Shown one piece after another: positions 25,693 to 32,820 of a stretch of 37,052 nt of DNA. The stretch spans positions 1 to 37,052 of the forward strand of contig CACZLA010000025.1 of the NCBI GenBank assembly GCA_902781895.1. The letters run 5' to 3'. This DNA comes from an uncultured Lachnospiraceae bacterium (lineage in GTDB: Bacteria > Bacillota > Clostridia > Lachnospirales > Lachnospiraceae). The notes below the pieces were generated by a model, which searched no databases, was not told the origin of the DNA, and saw only the letters and a program-made list of their open reading frames with translations. The number at the start of each line of letters is the position of its first letter. Position 1 is the first letter of the stretch. The translations under genes were made by a program, and so were the position numbers.

Positions 25693-27900
25693 CTACACAA
25701 ACTCAAAATCGATCACCCTGTCTATCTTATCACATCTGACAACCTTTATCCTGCAGGGATCACCCAGTTTTATAACCTTCCCCGTCGACCTGCCGACCAT
25801 TTCAAATCTGTCTTCATAATAAGTATAATAATCATCTGTCAGATCAGCAACTCTTACTGCTCCTTCAACGGTATTGGGAAGCTCAACAAATATATTCTGA
25901 TTTGTAAAACCGGAAATAATACCGTCAAAAGCTTCACCTATATGTTCGGACATATACTCTATCTGCTTCAGCTTCACAACATCTCTTTCGGCATCAACAG
26001 CTCTTCTTTCCTTAGCCGAATTATCCTCGGCAACTCTGTGAAGCAGACTACTGTAATGCTTTATCCGGTTCTGAGTCATCTCACCATGAATGGTCTCCTT
26101 GATAATCCTGTGTATCTGGAGATCCGGATATCTTCTTATGGGAGATGTAAAATGGCAGTAGTATTTACAAGCCAGTCCGAAATGTCCTATACACTCCGTA
26201 GCATATCTGGCCTGTTGCATAGAACGAAGAGTCATCTTTGTTAGAAGTGCCTCGTATGGCTCATCCTTTATGCTGTTTAGCAGCTTCTGATACTCCTTTG
26301 GATGTATCTTATCCCTGCTTACCTTGAAATACTTTCCGAAGCTTTTCATGGCGTCTCTGAGTATATCAACCTTTTCCTGTGTAGGGGTTTCATGAACTCT
26401 GTATTCAAATGGAATATCAGCCCAGAAATACTCCTCAGCCACTGTTTCATTTGCTATCAGCATGAAGTCCTCAATGATCTTTGTGGCGCAGTTTCTGTCA
26501 TAAGGATGAATATCTACAGGGACACCATCCTCATTAACGATAATTTTTGTTTCAGCCACATCAAAATCTATGGAACCTCTTTTTTCTCTGGCCTCTCTGA
26601 TGATCAAAGACAGTTCAAGCATCCTTCTGAACATCGGAATCAATGGCTTATACCTCTCCATAAGGCTTTCATAGCTTCTGGAAGGATTCTCCTCGGCTAT
26701 CTCAGGATGAATCTCTTCACCCTCGAGAATAGTGGCCACATCGGTATAGTTCATCCTTTCATTTACATTTATCAGTCCCTCGACTATCTCATGATTGATA
26801 ACCTTACCGCTTCCATCTATATCCATCACACATGAAAGAGTGAGCCTGTCAACATCGTGGTTCAGTGAACATATACCATTGGAAAGCTTATGAGGAAGCA
26901 TTGGAATAACACTGTCCACAAGATAATTGCTTGTTCCTCTATTTAAAGCCTCCTTATCCAGCGGTGAACCCTCTCTCACATAATGTGAAACATCAGCTAT
27001 ATGAACTCCCAGATGATATATGCCATCACTATAATCAAGGGATATGGCATCATCCAGATCCTTTGCATCCTCACCATCTATGGTAATGGTATCCAGGTCA
27101 CGGAAATCTCTTCTATCCGTCTTCTCCTCTTCAGAAACCTCGTCCGGAATACTATCAAGCTGATGCTCTACGTCATCAGGAAATTCAACCGGGATTCCAT
27201 AGGTTTTTATAACCTGAAGTATATCAGTTCCGGGATCATCTATATGGCCTATAACTTCTATAACCTTTCCCTCGGGATTTCTTTTTTCAGTACCGAAATC
27301 AGTAAGTTCTATAATAACAAGACTGCCTGTGACCGCATTTCCCGTAGCAAATCCGGGAATATAAATATCATCAGCAATCTTCTTATTATTGGGAATTACA
27401 AAGCCATAACCCTCACACTGATTAAATACACCAATCAGCTGAGAAGTATTTCTCGAAAGAATCCTTATTATCCTTGCTTCCTTCCTGGGGCCTCTGGCAT
27501 GCTTCAAAGTACTTATAAGCACCTTATCCCCATGAAAAGCATTCAGAGTTTCCTTACCGGGTATAAAGAAATCCTCATCAAACCCCTCAACGGTTACAAA
27601 ACCGAAGCCTCTGCTTGTGCCGGAGTATATCCCCACCAGCATATCCTTCGGAGGAAGCATATACCGGTTATTCTTCGTCTTTATAAGCTTCACGTCATCA
27701 CATAAACGGTTAATGTAATCAAGAAAATCATCCTTCACATCTTCCATATCATAAAGAGAACAAAGTTCCTTAAATTTCAGCGGACGATAATCACTTGCTG
27801 ACATACGTTCTTTAAATGACTCATATATTTCAAGCTCACTATCCGTATACTCTATTTTATTGTTGTTATTGTAATTATTCTCGTTCATTCTGTTTTCCAT
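25693..27900 (-). CDS. rnr: Ribonuclease R
   Basis: RNase R is a processive 3'-5' exoribonuclease that degrades structured RNA, including the defective mRNA released by tmRNA. The 735 residues contain a winged-helix N-terminus (~20-70), two cold-shock OB domains (GTSRGFGFVTVEGFDEDFFI; GYGFVIPNNKKIADDIYIPG), the RNB catalytic domain with DGEDAKDLDDAISL (metal-binding Asp cluster), RGSIDFD, YCHFTSPIRRYPDLQIHR, and a C-terminal S1 domain (GIISGFTNQNIFVEL). It lacks the long lysine-rich tail of E. coli RNase R. The first ATG (27900) is 2-3 nt from AGG, too close; the ATG at 27888 (MNENN) may be used. Own promoter; followed by smpB. Confidence 0.96.
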   Translation of the reverse strand: MENRMNENNYNNNNKIEYTDSELEIYESFKERMSASDYRPLKFKELCSLYDMEDVKDDFLDYINRLCDDVKLIKTKNNRYMLPPKDMLVGIYSGTSRGFGFVTVEGFDEDFFIPGKETLNAFHGDKVLISTLKHARGPRKEARIIRILSRNTSQLIGVFNQCEGYGFVIPNNKKIADDIYIPGFATGNAVTGSLVIIELTDFGTEKRNPEGKVIEVIGHIDDPGTDILQVIKTYGIPVEFPDDVEHQLDSIPDEVSEEEKTDRRDFRDLDTITIDGEDAKDLDDAISLDYSDGIYHLGVHIADVSHYVREGSPLDKEALNRGTSNYLVDSVIPMLPHKLSNGICSLNHDVDRLTLSCVMDIDGSGKVINHEIVEGLINVNERMNYTDVATILEGEEIHPEIAEENPSRSYESLMERYKPLIPMFRRMLELSLIIREAREKRGSIDFDVAETKIIVNEDGVPVDIHPYDRNCATKIIEDFMLIANETVAEEYFWADIPFEYRVHETPTQEKVDILRDAMKSFGKYFKVSRDKIHPKEYQKLLNSIKDEPYEALLTKMTLRSMQQARYATECIGHFGLACKYYCHFTSPIRRYPDLQIHRIIKETIHGEMTQNRIKHYSSLLHRVAEDNSAKERRAVDAERDVVKLKQIEYMSEHIGEAFDGIISGFTNQNIFVELPNTVEGAVRVADLTDDYYTYYEDRFEMVGRSTGKVIKLGDPCRIKVVRCDKIDRVIDFEFV

Positions 27901-27928
27901 TTCCTAATTAATATACGGACATGCAATT

Positions 27929-27957
27929 ATTATAAAGATAAAAACAGGCACTTACAA
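27929..27957 (-). promoter_or_regulatory. Promoter of rnr-smpB, overlapping the secG terminator
   Basis: The minus strand has -35 TTGTAA, a 17-bp spacer and -10 TATAAT. The -35 box lies in the loop and 3' arm of the secG terminator hairpin. The predicted leader is only about 20-35 nt. Confidence 0.65.
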
Positions 27958-27972
27958 ATAGTAAGTACCTGT
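27938..27972 (-). terminator. Rho-independent terminator of secG
   Basis: Minus strand ACAGGTACTTAC pairs with GTAAGTGCCTGT (one G-T wobble) around a 5-nt loop, then TTTTATC. It begins 24 nt after the secG stop codon. Confidence 0.88.
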
Positions 27973-27996
27973 CAAAAGTGCATATCAAATACCAAA

Positions 27997-28236
27997 CTAC
28001 TTATTCAGCCATTTTGAACTAAGCAGTGCAGCAACTATGATGAACAATGCTCCAAAAAAAGCGGTAGCTTTCTGCATCTTAGCTTCCTTTGAATGCTTCT
28101 TGTTCTTTCCCCAATAGGTATCTACAGAACCTGTAAACGAACCAGTAAAGCCTTGTTCCTTACCTTCCTGACAGAGTACCAATATGGCAAGTACTATTGC
28201 TATTATTAAAAATGCTACTGTAAGCGCGGTTTTCAT
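27997..28236 (-). CDS. secG: Preprotein translocase subunit SecG
   Basis: SecG is the small accessory subunit of the SecYEG channel. The 79-residue protein has two membrane helices (about 4-22 and 58-76) flanking a polar loop containing GFTGSFTGSVDTYWGKNKKH, as in Firmicute SecG. The RBS AGGAGG precedes the ATG. It has its own promoter with a palindrome over the -10 box, and a terminator. The order secG-rnr-smpB-ssrA is common in Firmicutes and supports the call. Confidence 0.94.
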   Translation of the reverse strand: MKTALTVAFLIIAIVLAILVLCQEGKEQGFTGSFTGSVDTYWGKNKKHSKEAKMQKATAFFGALFIIVAALLSSKWLNK

Positions 28237-28261
28237 TGCATTTCCTCCTAAAAATCATACC

Positions 28262-28295
28262 TTGTGATAATATCACAATAAAAAACATAATGCAA
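28262..28295 (-). promoter_or_regulatory. secG promoter with a 17-bp palindrome over the -10 box
   Basis: The minus strand has -35 TTGCAT (28290-28295), a 17-bp spacer and -10 TATTAT (28267-28272). The -10 lies within the perfect palindrome TTGTGATA-T-TATCACAA (28262-28278). An 8-1-8 inverted repeat in this place is a likely repressor operator. The protein is unknown; the 7-1-7 layout recalls Fur-family sites, while TTGTGA ends recall Rex boxes. Confidence 0.65.
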
Positions 28296-28331
28296 TACCT
28301 TTTTTTATTTAAATATTTAATCAGCACGGGG

Positions 28332-29696
28332 TCACTTCAGATATATATATTTAACTAAGAACATTACCACCAGCAGATACATTATCGGCTTTATCTCTTT
28401 TCTCTTTCCGCAAAGCAGCTTGATAACAACATAGGATATAATACCAACCGATATTCCTTCTGATATACTGTAGAAAAGCGGCATAGCTACTATACAGAGG
28501 AATGCCGGTATGGCATCTGTATAATGCTCCTCATCCAGCACAAGGTCTTTTATATTGCAGAACATCATAAATCCAACAAGTATAAGTGCCGGCGATGTAG
28601 CAAATGATGGTATCGCCGTAAAGAACGGAGCAAAAAGTGTAGACAACAGAAACAATATTGCTGTTGTCATAGCTGTAAGTCCGGTTCTTCCTCCGGCTCC
28701 TACTCCCGTTGATGATTCTATATAGGTTGAAACTGTTGATGTACCCATAAATGCACCTACAGTTGTACCGATAGCATCCGCTAAAAGTGCCGGTTTTATT
28801 CCGGGAAGCTTTCCTTCCTCATCAAGAATTCCGGCCTTCTGGCTTACTCCGATGAGGGTTCCGATGGTATCGAAAAGATCCACAAACAGAAAAGAAAAAA
28901 CAACTACCGCAAAATTGACTATACCAACAGATTTCATATCCACATCAAAGCATGCGCCATATGTTTCTTTTATTTTGAAGAAATCAGTAAATGCAAAATC
29001 AGGTATCAGGCTGTAAAATCCCGTATCAGGATCCGGAACATAAACACCGATAAGTTCAAGTGCTATTCCTATCAACCAGGTTCCGATAATACCGATAAGT
29101 ATGGAACCGGGAACCTTTCTAAGATAAAGAACTGTCATGAAAAACAGTCCGAATACAGCAAGCAGGGATGTTATACCGGCTGTATGAAAATCCGCTCCGA
29201 AGTCCCGGATAGCTACAAGTGTTGAATCATTATGAACAACAAGATTCGCATTCTTAAGTCCTATAAAGCAAATATAAATACCTATTCCCACAACAACTGC
29301 TCTTTTCAGAGATAAAGGAATAGAATTAAATATAGCCTCTCTTACATTTGTGAGGGAAAGTAAGATAAAGATAAGTCCTTCCACAAATACAGCCATAAGG
29401 CCAACCTGCCATGGATACCCCATAGAACCGCATACCGTATACGCAAAAAATGCATTTAGTCCCATTCCCGCTGAAAGCGCAAACGGAAGATTTGCAAAGA
29501 AGGCCATACACATAGTTGCAACAAATGAAGAAAAACATGTTGCAAGCAGAACCGCTGTGGGATCCATTCCCGCAGAAGATAAAATAGATGGATTAACAGC
29601 AAGTATATAGGCCATGGTCATAAAAGTGGTTAAGCCTGCCAATACCTCTGTTCTTACATTTGTTCCGTGTTCCTTTAATTTAAATATCTTTTCCAT
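28332..29696 (-). CDS. NCS2-family purine permease (AzgA/PbuG-like)
   Basis: It is a proton-coupled uptake system for adenine, guanine or hypoxanthine across the cytoplasmic membrane. The 454-residue protein starts MEKIFKLKEHGTNVRTEVLAGLTTF (split here as MEKIFKLKEHGTNVRTE and VLAGLTTF), with about 12-14 membrane segments. AzgA motifs include AYILAVNP, ALSAGMGLNAFFAYTV, FLFVDLFDTIGTLIGV and TSTVSTYIESSTGVGAGGRT. It lies 72 nt after hpt, forming a purine uptake and salvage pair. The RBS is weak (AGAGAAG). I see no purine riboswitch in the gap. Exact substrate is not decidable. Confidence 0.93.
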   Translation of the reverse strand: MEKIFKLKEHGTNVRTEVLAGLTTFMTMAYILAVNPSILSSAGMDPTAVLLATCFSSFVATMCMAFFANLPFALSAGMGLNAFFAYTVCGSMGYPWQVGLMAVFVEGLIFILLSLTNVREAIFNSIPLSLKRAVVVGIGIYICFIGLKNANLVVHNDSTLVAIRDFGADFHTAGITSLLAVFGLFFMTVLYLRKVPGSILIGIIGTWLIGIALELIGVYVPDPDTGFYSLIPDFAFTDFFKIKETYGACFDVDMKSVGIVNFAVVVFSFLFVDLFDTIGTLIGVSQKAGILDEEGKLPGIKPALLADAIGTTVGAFMGTSTVSTYIESSTGVGAGGRTGLTAMTTAILFLLSTLFAPFFTAIPSFATSPALILVGFMMFCNIKDLVLDEEHYTDAIPAFLCIVAMPLFYSISEGISVGIISYVVIKLLCGKRKEIKPIMYLLVVMFLVKYIYLK

Positions 29697-29768
29697 TGAT
29701 TCTTCTCTTTATAATAATGATGTGGATGTCAAATATATTTTAAATCTATAAATCTTTATTAAAATCAA

Positions 29769-30320
29769 CTATTCCGGGTCATATTCAGCGATATACGGAA
29801 GATTTCTGTAATACTCACCAAAGTCAAGTCCATATCCTATTATATAATAATCAGGAATAGTAAAAAGGGAATAATCAGCTGAAAGATCTACTACTCTTCG
29901 TTCAGGTTTATCAAGAAGCGTAAGTATCTTCAGTGACAGCGGATTTCTCGCTTTCAGCATATCTGCAATAGTAAGCAGAGTTCTTCCCGTATCAATAATA
30001 TCTTCTACTACCACAACATGATAATTACTGATATCCTGAGCCAGATCATAAACTATCTGAACATCTCCTGATGAACACGTGCTGTCAAAATAGCTTTTTG
30101 CAGCCATAAATCCCACCTCACAGGGAATCTTGATCTCTCTGGTCAGATCAGACAAAAAAACAAACGCTCCCTTTAGAATACTTACAAGAAGAAGCGGTTT
30201 CCCTTCATATTCATTGCTGAGCTTACTGCCATACTCAGCAATCTTTTTATGTATCTCATCCTCGGATATTATGACTCTTTTGATCTTTCTATCAAATAAA
30301 CTCTTATCTGTCAGCTGCAC
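29769..30320 (-). CDS. hpt: Hypoxanthine phosphoribosyltransferase
   Basis: It converts hypoxanthine or guanine plus PRPP to IMP or GMP. The protein has the PRPP loop VVVVEDIIDTGRTLLTIADM (near residue 100), LLVSILKGAFVFLSDL, and LKILTLLDKPERR. I choose the GTG at 30320 (183 residues) because AAGGAGG stands 8 nt before it; in-frame ATGs 10-14 codons upstream have no good RBS and would encode an extension containing that RBS. A possible promoter (30377-30405) has its -35 inside an operator repeat shared with the divergent regulator gene. It is paired with the purine permease downstream. Confidence 0.93.
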   Translation of the reverse strand: MQLTDKSLFDRKIKRVIISEDEIHKKIAEYGSKLSNEYEGKPLLLVSILKGAFVFLSDLTREIKIPCEVGFMAAKSYFDSTCSSGDVQIVYDLAQDISNYHVVVVEDIIDTGRTLLTIADMLKARNPLSLKILTLLDKPERRVVDLSADYSLFTIPDYYIIGYGLDFGEYYRNLPYIAEYDPE

Positions 30321-30376
30321 GGTCTTACCCTCCTTCATAACTATCAGTTTAAGCATCATCACCCTATCTAGTCAAG

Positions 30377-30405
30377 GATATATTGATAAATATTAATAAT
30401 GTCAA
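30377..30405 (-). promoter_or_regulatory. Possible hpt promoter with -35 inside an operator half-site
   Basis: The minus strand has -35 TTGACA (complement of 30400-30405), a 17-bp spacer and -10 TATATC. The -35 is part of the half-site AATGTCAACC, so the regulator that binds it could also affect hpt. Confidence 0.5.
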
Positions 30406-30450
30406 CCGGCAAAGTTAATAATAATATTGTCAACCGGCAATGTTGACATT
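30398..30450. promoter_or_regulatory. Tandem operator repeat upstream of the BirA-like regulator
   Basis: Two 25-nt direct repeats, at 30398 and 30426 (28 nt apart, about five mismatches), share GTCAACCGGCAA. The second is a full inverted repeat, GTCAAC-N7-GTTGAC; in the first, the right arm is degenerate (GTTAAT). The same TGTCAACC word recurs upstream of the symporter. The right arm at 30441-30450 supplies the -35 TTGACA of the regulator promoter, and the left arm supplies the hpt -35, so the array is placed to control both directions. Confidence 0.75.
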
Positions 30451-30471
30451 ATGGAGTTTTCAAATTATTAT
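30443..30471 (+). promoter_or_regulatory. Promoter of the BirA-like regulator
   Basis: The plus strand has -35 TTGACA (within operator arm TGTTGACATT), a 17-bp spacer and -10 TATTAT, about 60 nt before the ATG at 30535. The overlap with the operator suggests autorepression. Confidence 0.7.
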
Positions 30472-30534
30472 AAATCAATATAGCATCAAAAGTCACTTTT
30501 GACACATTCATCATAAACAAGGAGCTTGAGATTA

Positions 30535-31257
30535 ATGAAAAAGATGACCACCAGGGATCATGTTCTGTCTGTCCTTGAACATAATAAAGGAAAATATGTT
30601 ACAGGCACTGCTCTCGCCGATGAACTGAAAGTATCACGAAATGCTATCTGGAAGGCTATTAACAGTCTTAAGGAAGACGGATACAGCATTGAATCTGTTA
30701 ATAACAAAGGCTACTGTCTGGATACATCAAATGACAGAGTATCTGTTGTCGCCATAAAAGAAGCTCTGACAGATATATGTGATAAAAACGATGTGGAACG
30801 TATAATCGACAGTATCATTGTTTTCGATAGTCTGGAGTCAACCAATCTTACTGCTAAGCTTGAACTGATAACAGGGTCAATGAATAAAAAGATAATCATA
30901 GCAAGAAAACAGACAGCAGGGGTCGGTCATGGCAGTAAAGTATTTGACTCACCTGAAGGTGGCATATATATGAGTATTATCATCGATGATCTCCAGGCAG
31001 GAAAGACGCTTTCCTCTTCGTTTATCGGAAACACCGTAAAAAACATCATCGAAAAAATGTCCCGACAGACAGCCGTTCTTGACAAAAAATATAACAGAAT
31101 ATCCATAGGAAACAAAAAAGTCTGTGGCATTCTTACGGAATACTTCGCAGACCTTGAAACAAATACAATTAACGGATATATCATCGGAATCGGAATAAGA
31201 AATATCGATATACCGAAAAATGAATTAATAGCAAGAATTGTCAATCAATTGAAATAG
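30535..31257 (+). CDS. BirA-like transcriptional regulator with degenerate biotin ligase domain
   Basis: Residues 1-~65 form a BirA-type winged helix (LSVLEHNKGKYVTGTALADE, VSRNAIWKAINSLKEDGYSI, NNKGYCLD). Residues ~85-240 resemble the biotin protein ligase core (SLESTNLTAK, KQTAGVGHGS, GGIYMSII, GNKKVCGILTE, GIGIRN). However, the biotin/AMP loop GRGRxGR is GVGHGSK, the KWPND motif is lost (KKYNRIS), and the C-terminal SH3-like domain is absent (240 residues against about 320). Ligase activity is therefore doubtful, while DNA binding looks intact. The ATG at 30535 follows AAGGAG with 10 nt spacing. It stands between two sets of matching operator repeats and next to a symporter. Ligand (biotin, biotinyl-AMP or other) is unknown. 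Confidence 0.82.
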   Translation: MKKMTTRDHVLSVLEHNKGKYVTGTALADELKVSRNAIWKAINSLKEDGYSIESVNNKGYCLDTSNDRVSVVAIKEALTDICDKNDVERIIDSIIVFDSLESTNLTAKLELITGSMNKKIIIARKQTAGVGHGSKVFDSPEGGIYMSIIIDDLQAGKTLSSSFIGNTVKNIIEKMSRQTAVLDKKYNRISIGNKKVCGILTEYFADLETNTINGYIIGIGIRNIDIPKNELIARIVNQLK

Positions 31258-31265
31258 TTTATGAA

Positions 31266-31326
31266 AATGTCAACCATATATAACCGTTATAGAATGTCAA
31301 CCACGCAAAATTGTTTGGTTGACATT
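31266..31326. promoter_or_regulatory. BirA-box-like operator array upstream of the symporter
   Basis: Three half-sites are identical to one another over 10 bp: AATGTCAACC at 31266 and 31293, and its exact complement GGTTGACATT at 31317. The last two form a perfect inverted repeat with 14-bp spacing, the layout known for BirA boxes in bacteria (arms separated by 14-16 bp). The right arm contains the symporter's -35 TTGACA. The array begins 8 nt after the regulator's stop codon. Confidence 0.8.
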
Positions 31327-31347
31327 TTCTTTTTTTCGTGATAAATA
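31319..31347 (+). promoter_or_regulatory. Promoter of the SSS symporter
   Basis: The plus strand has -35 TTGACA in the operator's right arm and, 17 bp on, a weak -10 (TAAATA) 37 nt before the ATG. The -10 is poor, but the overlap of a consensus -35 with the operator is clear. Confidence 0.5.
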
Positions 31348-31383
31348 ATTATAGGGTTAAAATTCACTTGAAAGGACTTTACA

Positions 31384-32775
31384 ATGAACAGCATATTTCT
31401 GATTGCACTTATTCTTTATCTTCTCATCTTTATCACGATCAGTATCATCGACACAAAATCCGTAAAGAACTTTACAGACTACGCAGTGGCAGGCCGTAAC
31501 CGCGGCCTAATCACCGTAACCATGACTCTTCTGGCTACTGTGATTGGAGCTTCCACTACTATCGGATTGACAGATACTGTTTACAGTATAGGCTTCCCCG
31601 GAATCTGGTGGCTTGCTTTTGGAGCTATAGGTCTTATATTCCAGTCAATTTTCATTTCAAAAAAAGTCAGAGCAACAGGTGCCGATACCCTGGGTGACCT
31701 GGCAAGGATCACTATAGGTCCATCAGCTGAAATGATCATATCCCTGATAATAGTCATATCGTGGATAGGCGTTATCGCCGGCCAGCTTGTAGCCATGAAC
31801 TCTCTCGTTGCATTTGCAACAGGCAGAAACGATAAGTGGCTTTTTGTCATCATATCTTCTGTAGTTATCTTTTATACCCTTCTCGGCGGTCAGTCATCTG
31901 TAGTAAAAACGGATAAGCTGCAGCTGATAATCATTGTTGCCGGAGTTCTTATCGGCTGTATCTATCTTTACTTAGTAAAAGGAGGCGATACAGCAAGTGT
32001 AGCAGATAATATAGAGCTTCTGAATGAAAACTACAGACCAATGAATCTACTGAATCAATTCTTCGTTATCGGCGGAGTCTACTTTCTCGGTCCTGATATA
32101 ATCTCAAGAAATTTTATATCTAAAAATGAATCAACCGCCAAAAAATCTGCATTTATAGCAGGGCTTTGCCTCTTTATATTCTCTATCATGATAACTCTTA
32201 TCGGAATGTGGGCAAGGTACAATATATCTCCCGAAGAGCTGGGAGAATCAAAGACACTTATGTATGTTATAAACATCATGCCGAAGCTGGTAAGTATACC
32301 TCTTATCTTCGGACTACTGTCGGCTATCCTTTCATCAACTGACACATGTCTGATAAATGCATCCTCCATCTTTGCCAAGGATATAATAAAAAAGGACAGC
32401 ATTGCTGCTGTCCGTATTACCGTTGCAGTGATCGGAACACTCGCTCTCACTCTTGCAGTTCTGGGAAGAGGCGACATCATGACACTTCTCACCGGAGCAT
32501 ACTCAGTATATACACCCGGAATCATCTTCCCTCTTCTGATTGCCATACTGTGCTATAAGAAATATAGCATACGTAAAGGACTTTGGCTTTCAGCTGTTAT
32601 CCTAGGCGGTATGTTCGGAGTTGTCGGAACATATTTCGGAGAATGGCTGAGTGAACTGAAGCTTCCAGCCATGGTAACGGAAAACCTGTCACTTATCGGA
32701 ATGGGGATATCCCTTATTATTTCCTTTGTATCTATAAAGTTTAGCGAGAAAGATTCTTCGTTTCGCTCAGAATGA
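31384..32775 (+). CDS. Sodium:solute symporter (SSS family), possible vitamin transporter
   Basis: SSS proteins couple Na+ entry to solute uptake through the cytoplasmic membrane. The 463-residue protein has about 13 membrane segments. Family features are NFTDYAVAGRNRGLITVTM, TVIGASTTIGLTDTVYSIGF, GGQSSVVKTDKLQ and LSAILSSTDTCLINASSIF, the last covering the usual Na+ site serines. RBS AAAGGA. Its promoter overlaps the BirA-box-like operator, and the regulator gene is adjacent, so uptake of biotin or another vitamin is a reasonable guess; mammalian SMVT, an SSS protein, carries biotin and pantothenate. The last few residues (KDSSFRSE) and the stop codon come from a dispersed repeat. Confidence 0.88.
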   Translation: MNSIFLIALILYLLIFITISIIDTKSVKNFTDYAVAGRNRGLITVTMTLLATVIGASTTIGLTDTVYSIGFPGIWWLAFGAIGLIFQSIFISKKVRATGADTLGDLARITIGPSAEMIISLIIVISWIGVIAGQLVAMNSLVAFATGRNDKWLFVIISSVVIFYTLLGGQSSVVKTDKLQLIIIVAGVLIGCIYLYLVKGGDTASVADNIELLNENYRPMNLLNQFFVIGGVYFLGPDIISRNFISKNESTAKKSAFIAGLCLFIFSIMITLIGMWARYNISPEELGESKTLMYVINIMPKLVSIPLIFGLLSAILSSTDTCLINASSIFAKDIIKKDSIAAVRITVAVIGTLALTLAVLGRGDIMTLLTGAYSVYTPGIIFPLLIAILCYKKYSIRKGLWLSAVILGGMFGVVGTYFGEWLSELKLPAMVTENLSLIGMGISLIISFVSIKFSEKDSSFRSE

Positions 32776-32820
32776 CAAATCCGAAATAACATATTCTGCT
32801 TGAAACATTCAGAATGACAT
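32751..32820. repeat. Dispersed 'SERNEES'-type repeat between convergent genes
   Basis: The stretch includes AAGATTCTTCGTTTCGCTCA and two copies of TCAGAATGACA (32767 and 32809, 42 nt apart). On the minus strand it can be read as CHSERNEESF, a sequence I recognise from intergenic repeats scattered in many bacterial genomes. It lies between the 3' ends of the symporter and the GTPase-NYN gene and overlaps both, giving each its stop codon: GAA TGA on plus, TTC TGA on minus. Only this copy cluster is seen in the window. Confidence 0.7.

Noticed and set aside
27001-27705. 234-residue open frame on the plus strand
   Set aside because: It lies inside rnr on the other strand, with no family features and no RBS.
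28262-28278. Rex (NADH-sensing repressor) box at secG
   Set aside because: The ends TTGTGA/TCACAA match, but the palindrome is 17 rather than 18 bp, so the half-sites are out of register; left as an unknown operator.
29697-29768. Purine riboswitch between hpt and the NCS2 permease
   Set aside because: The 72-nt AT-rich gap has no room for, and no sequence of, the conserved purine aptamer junction.
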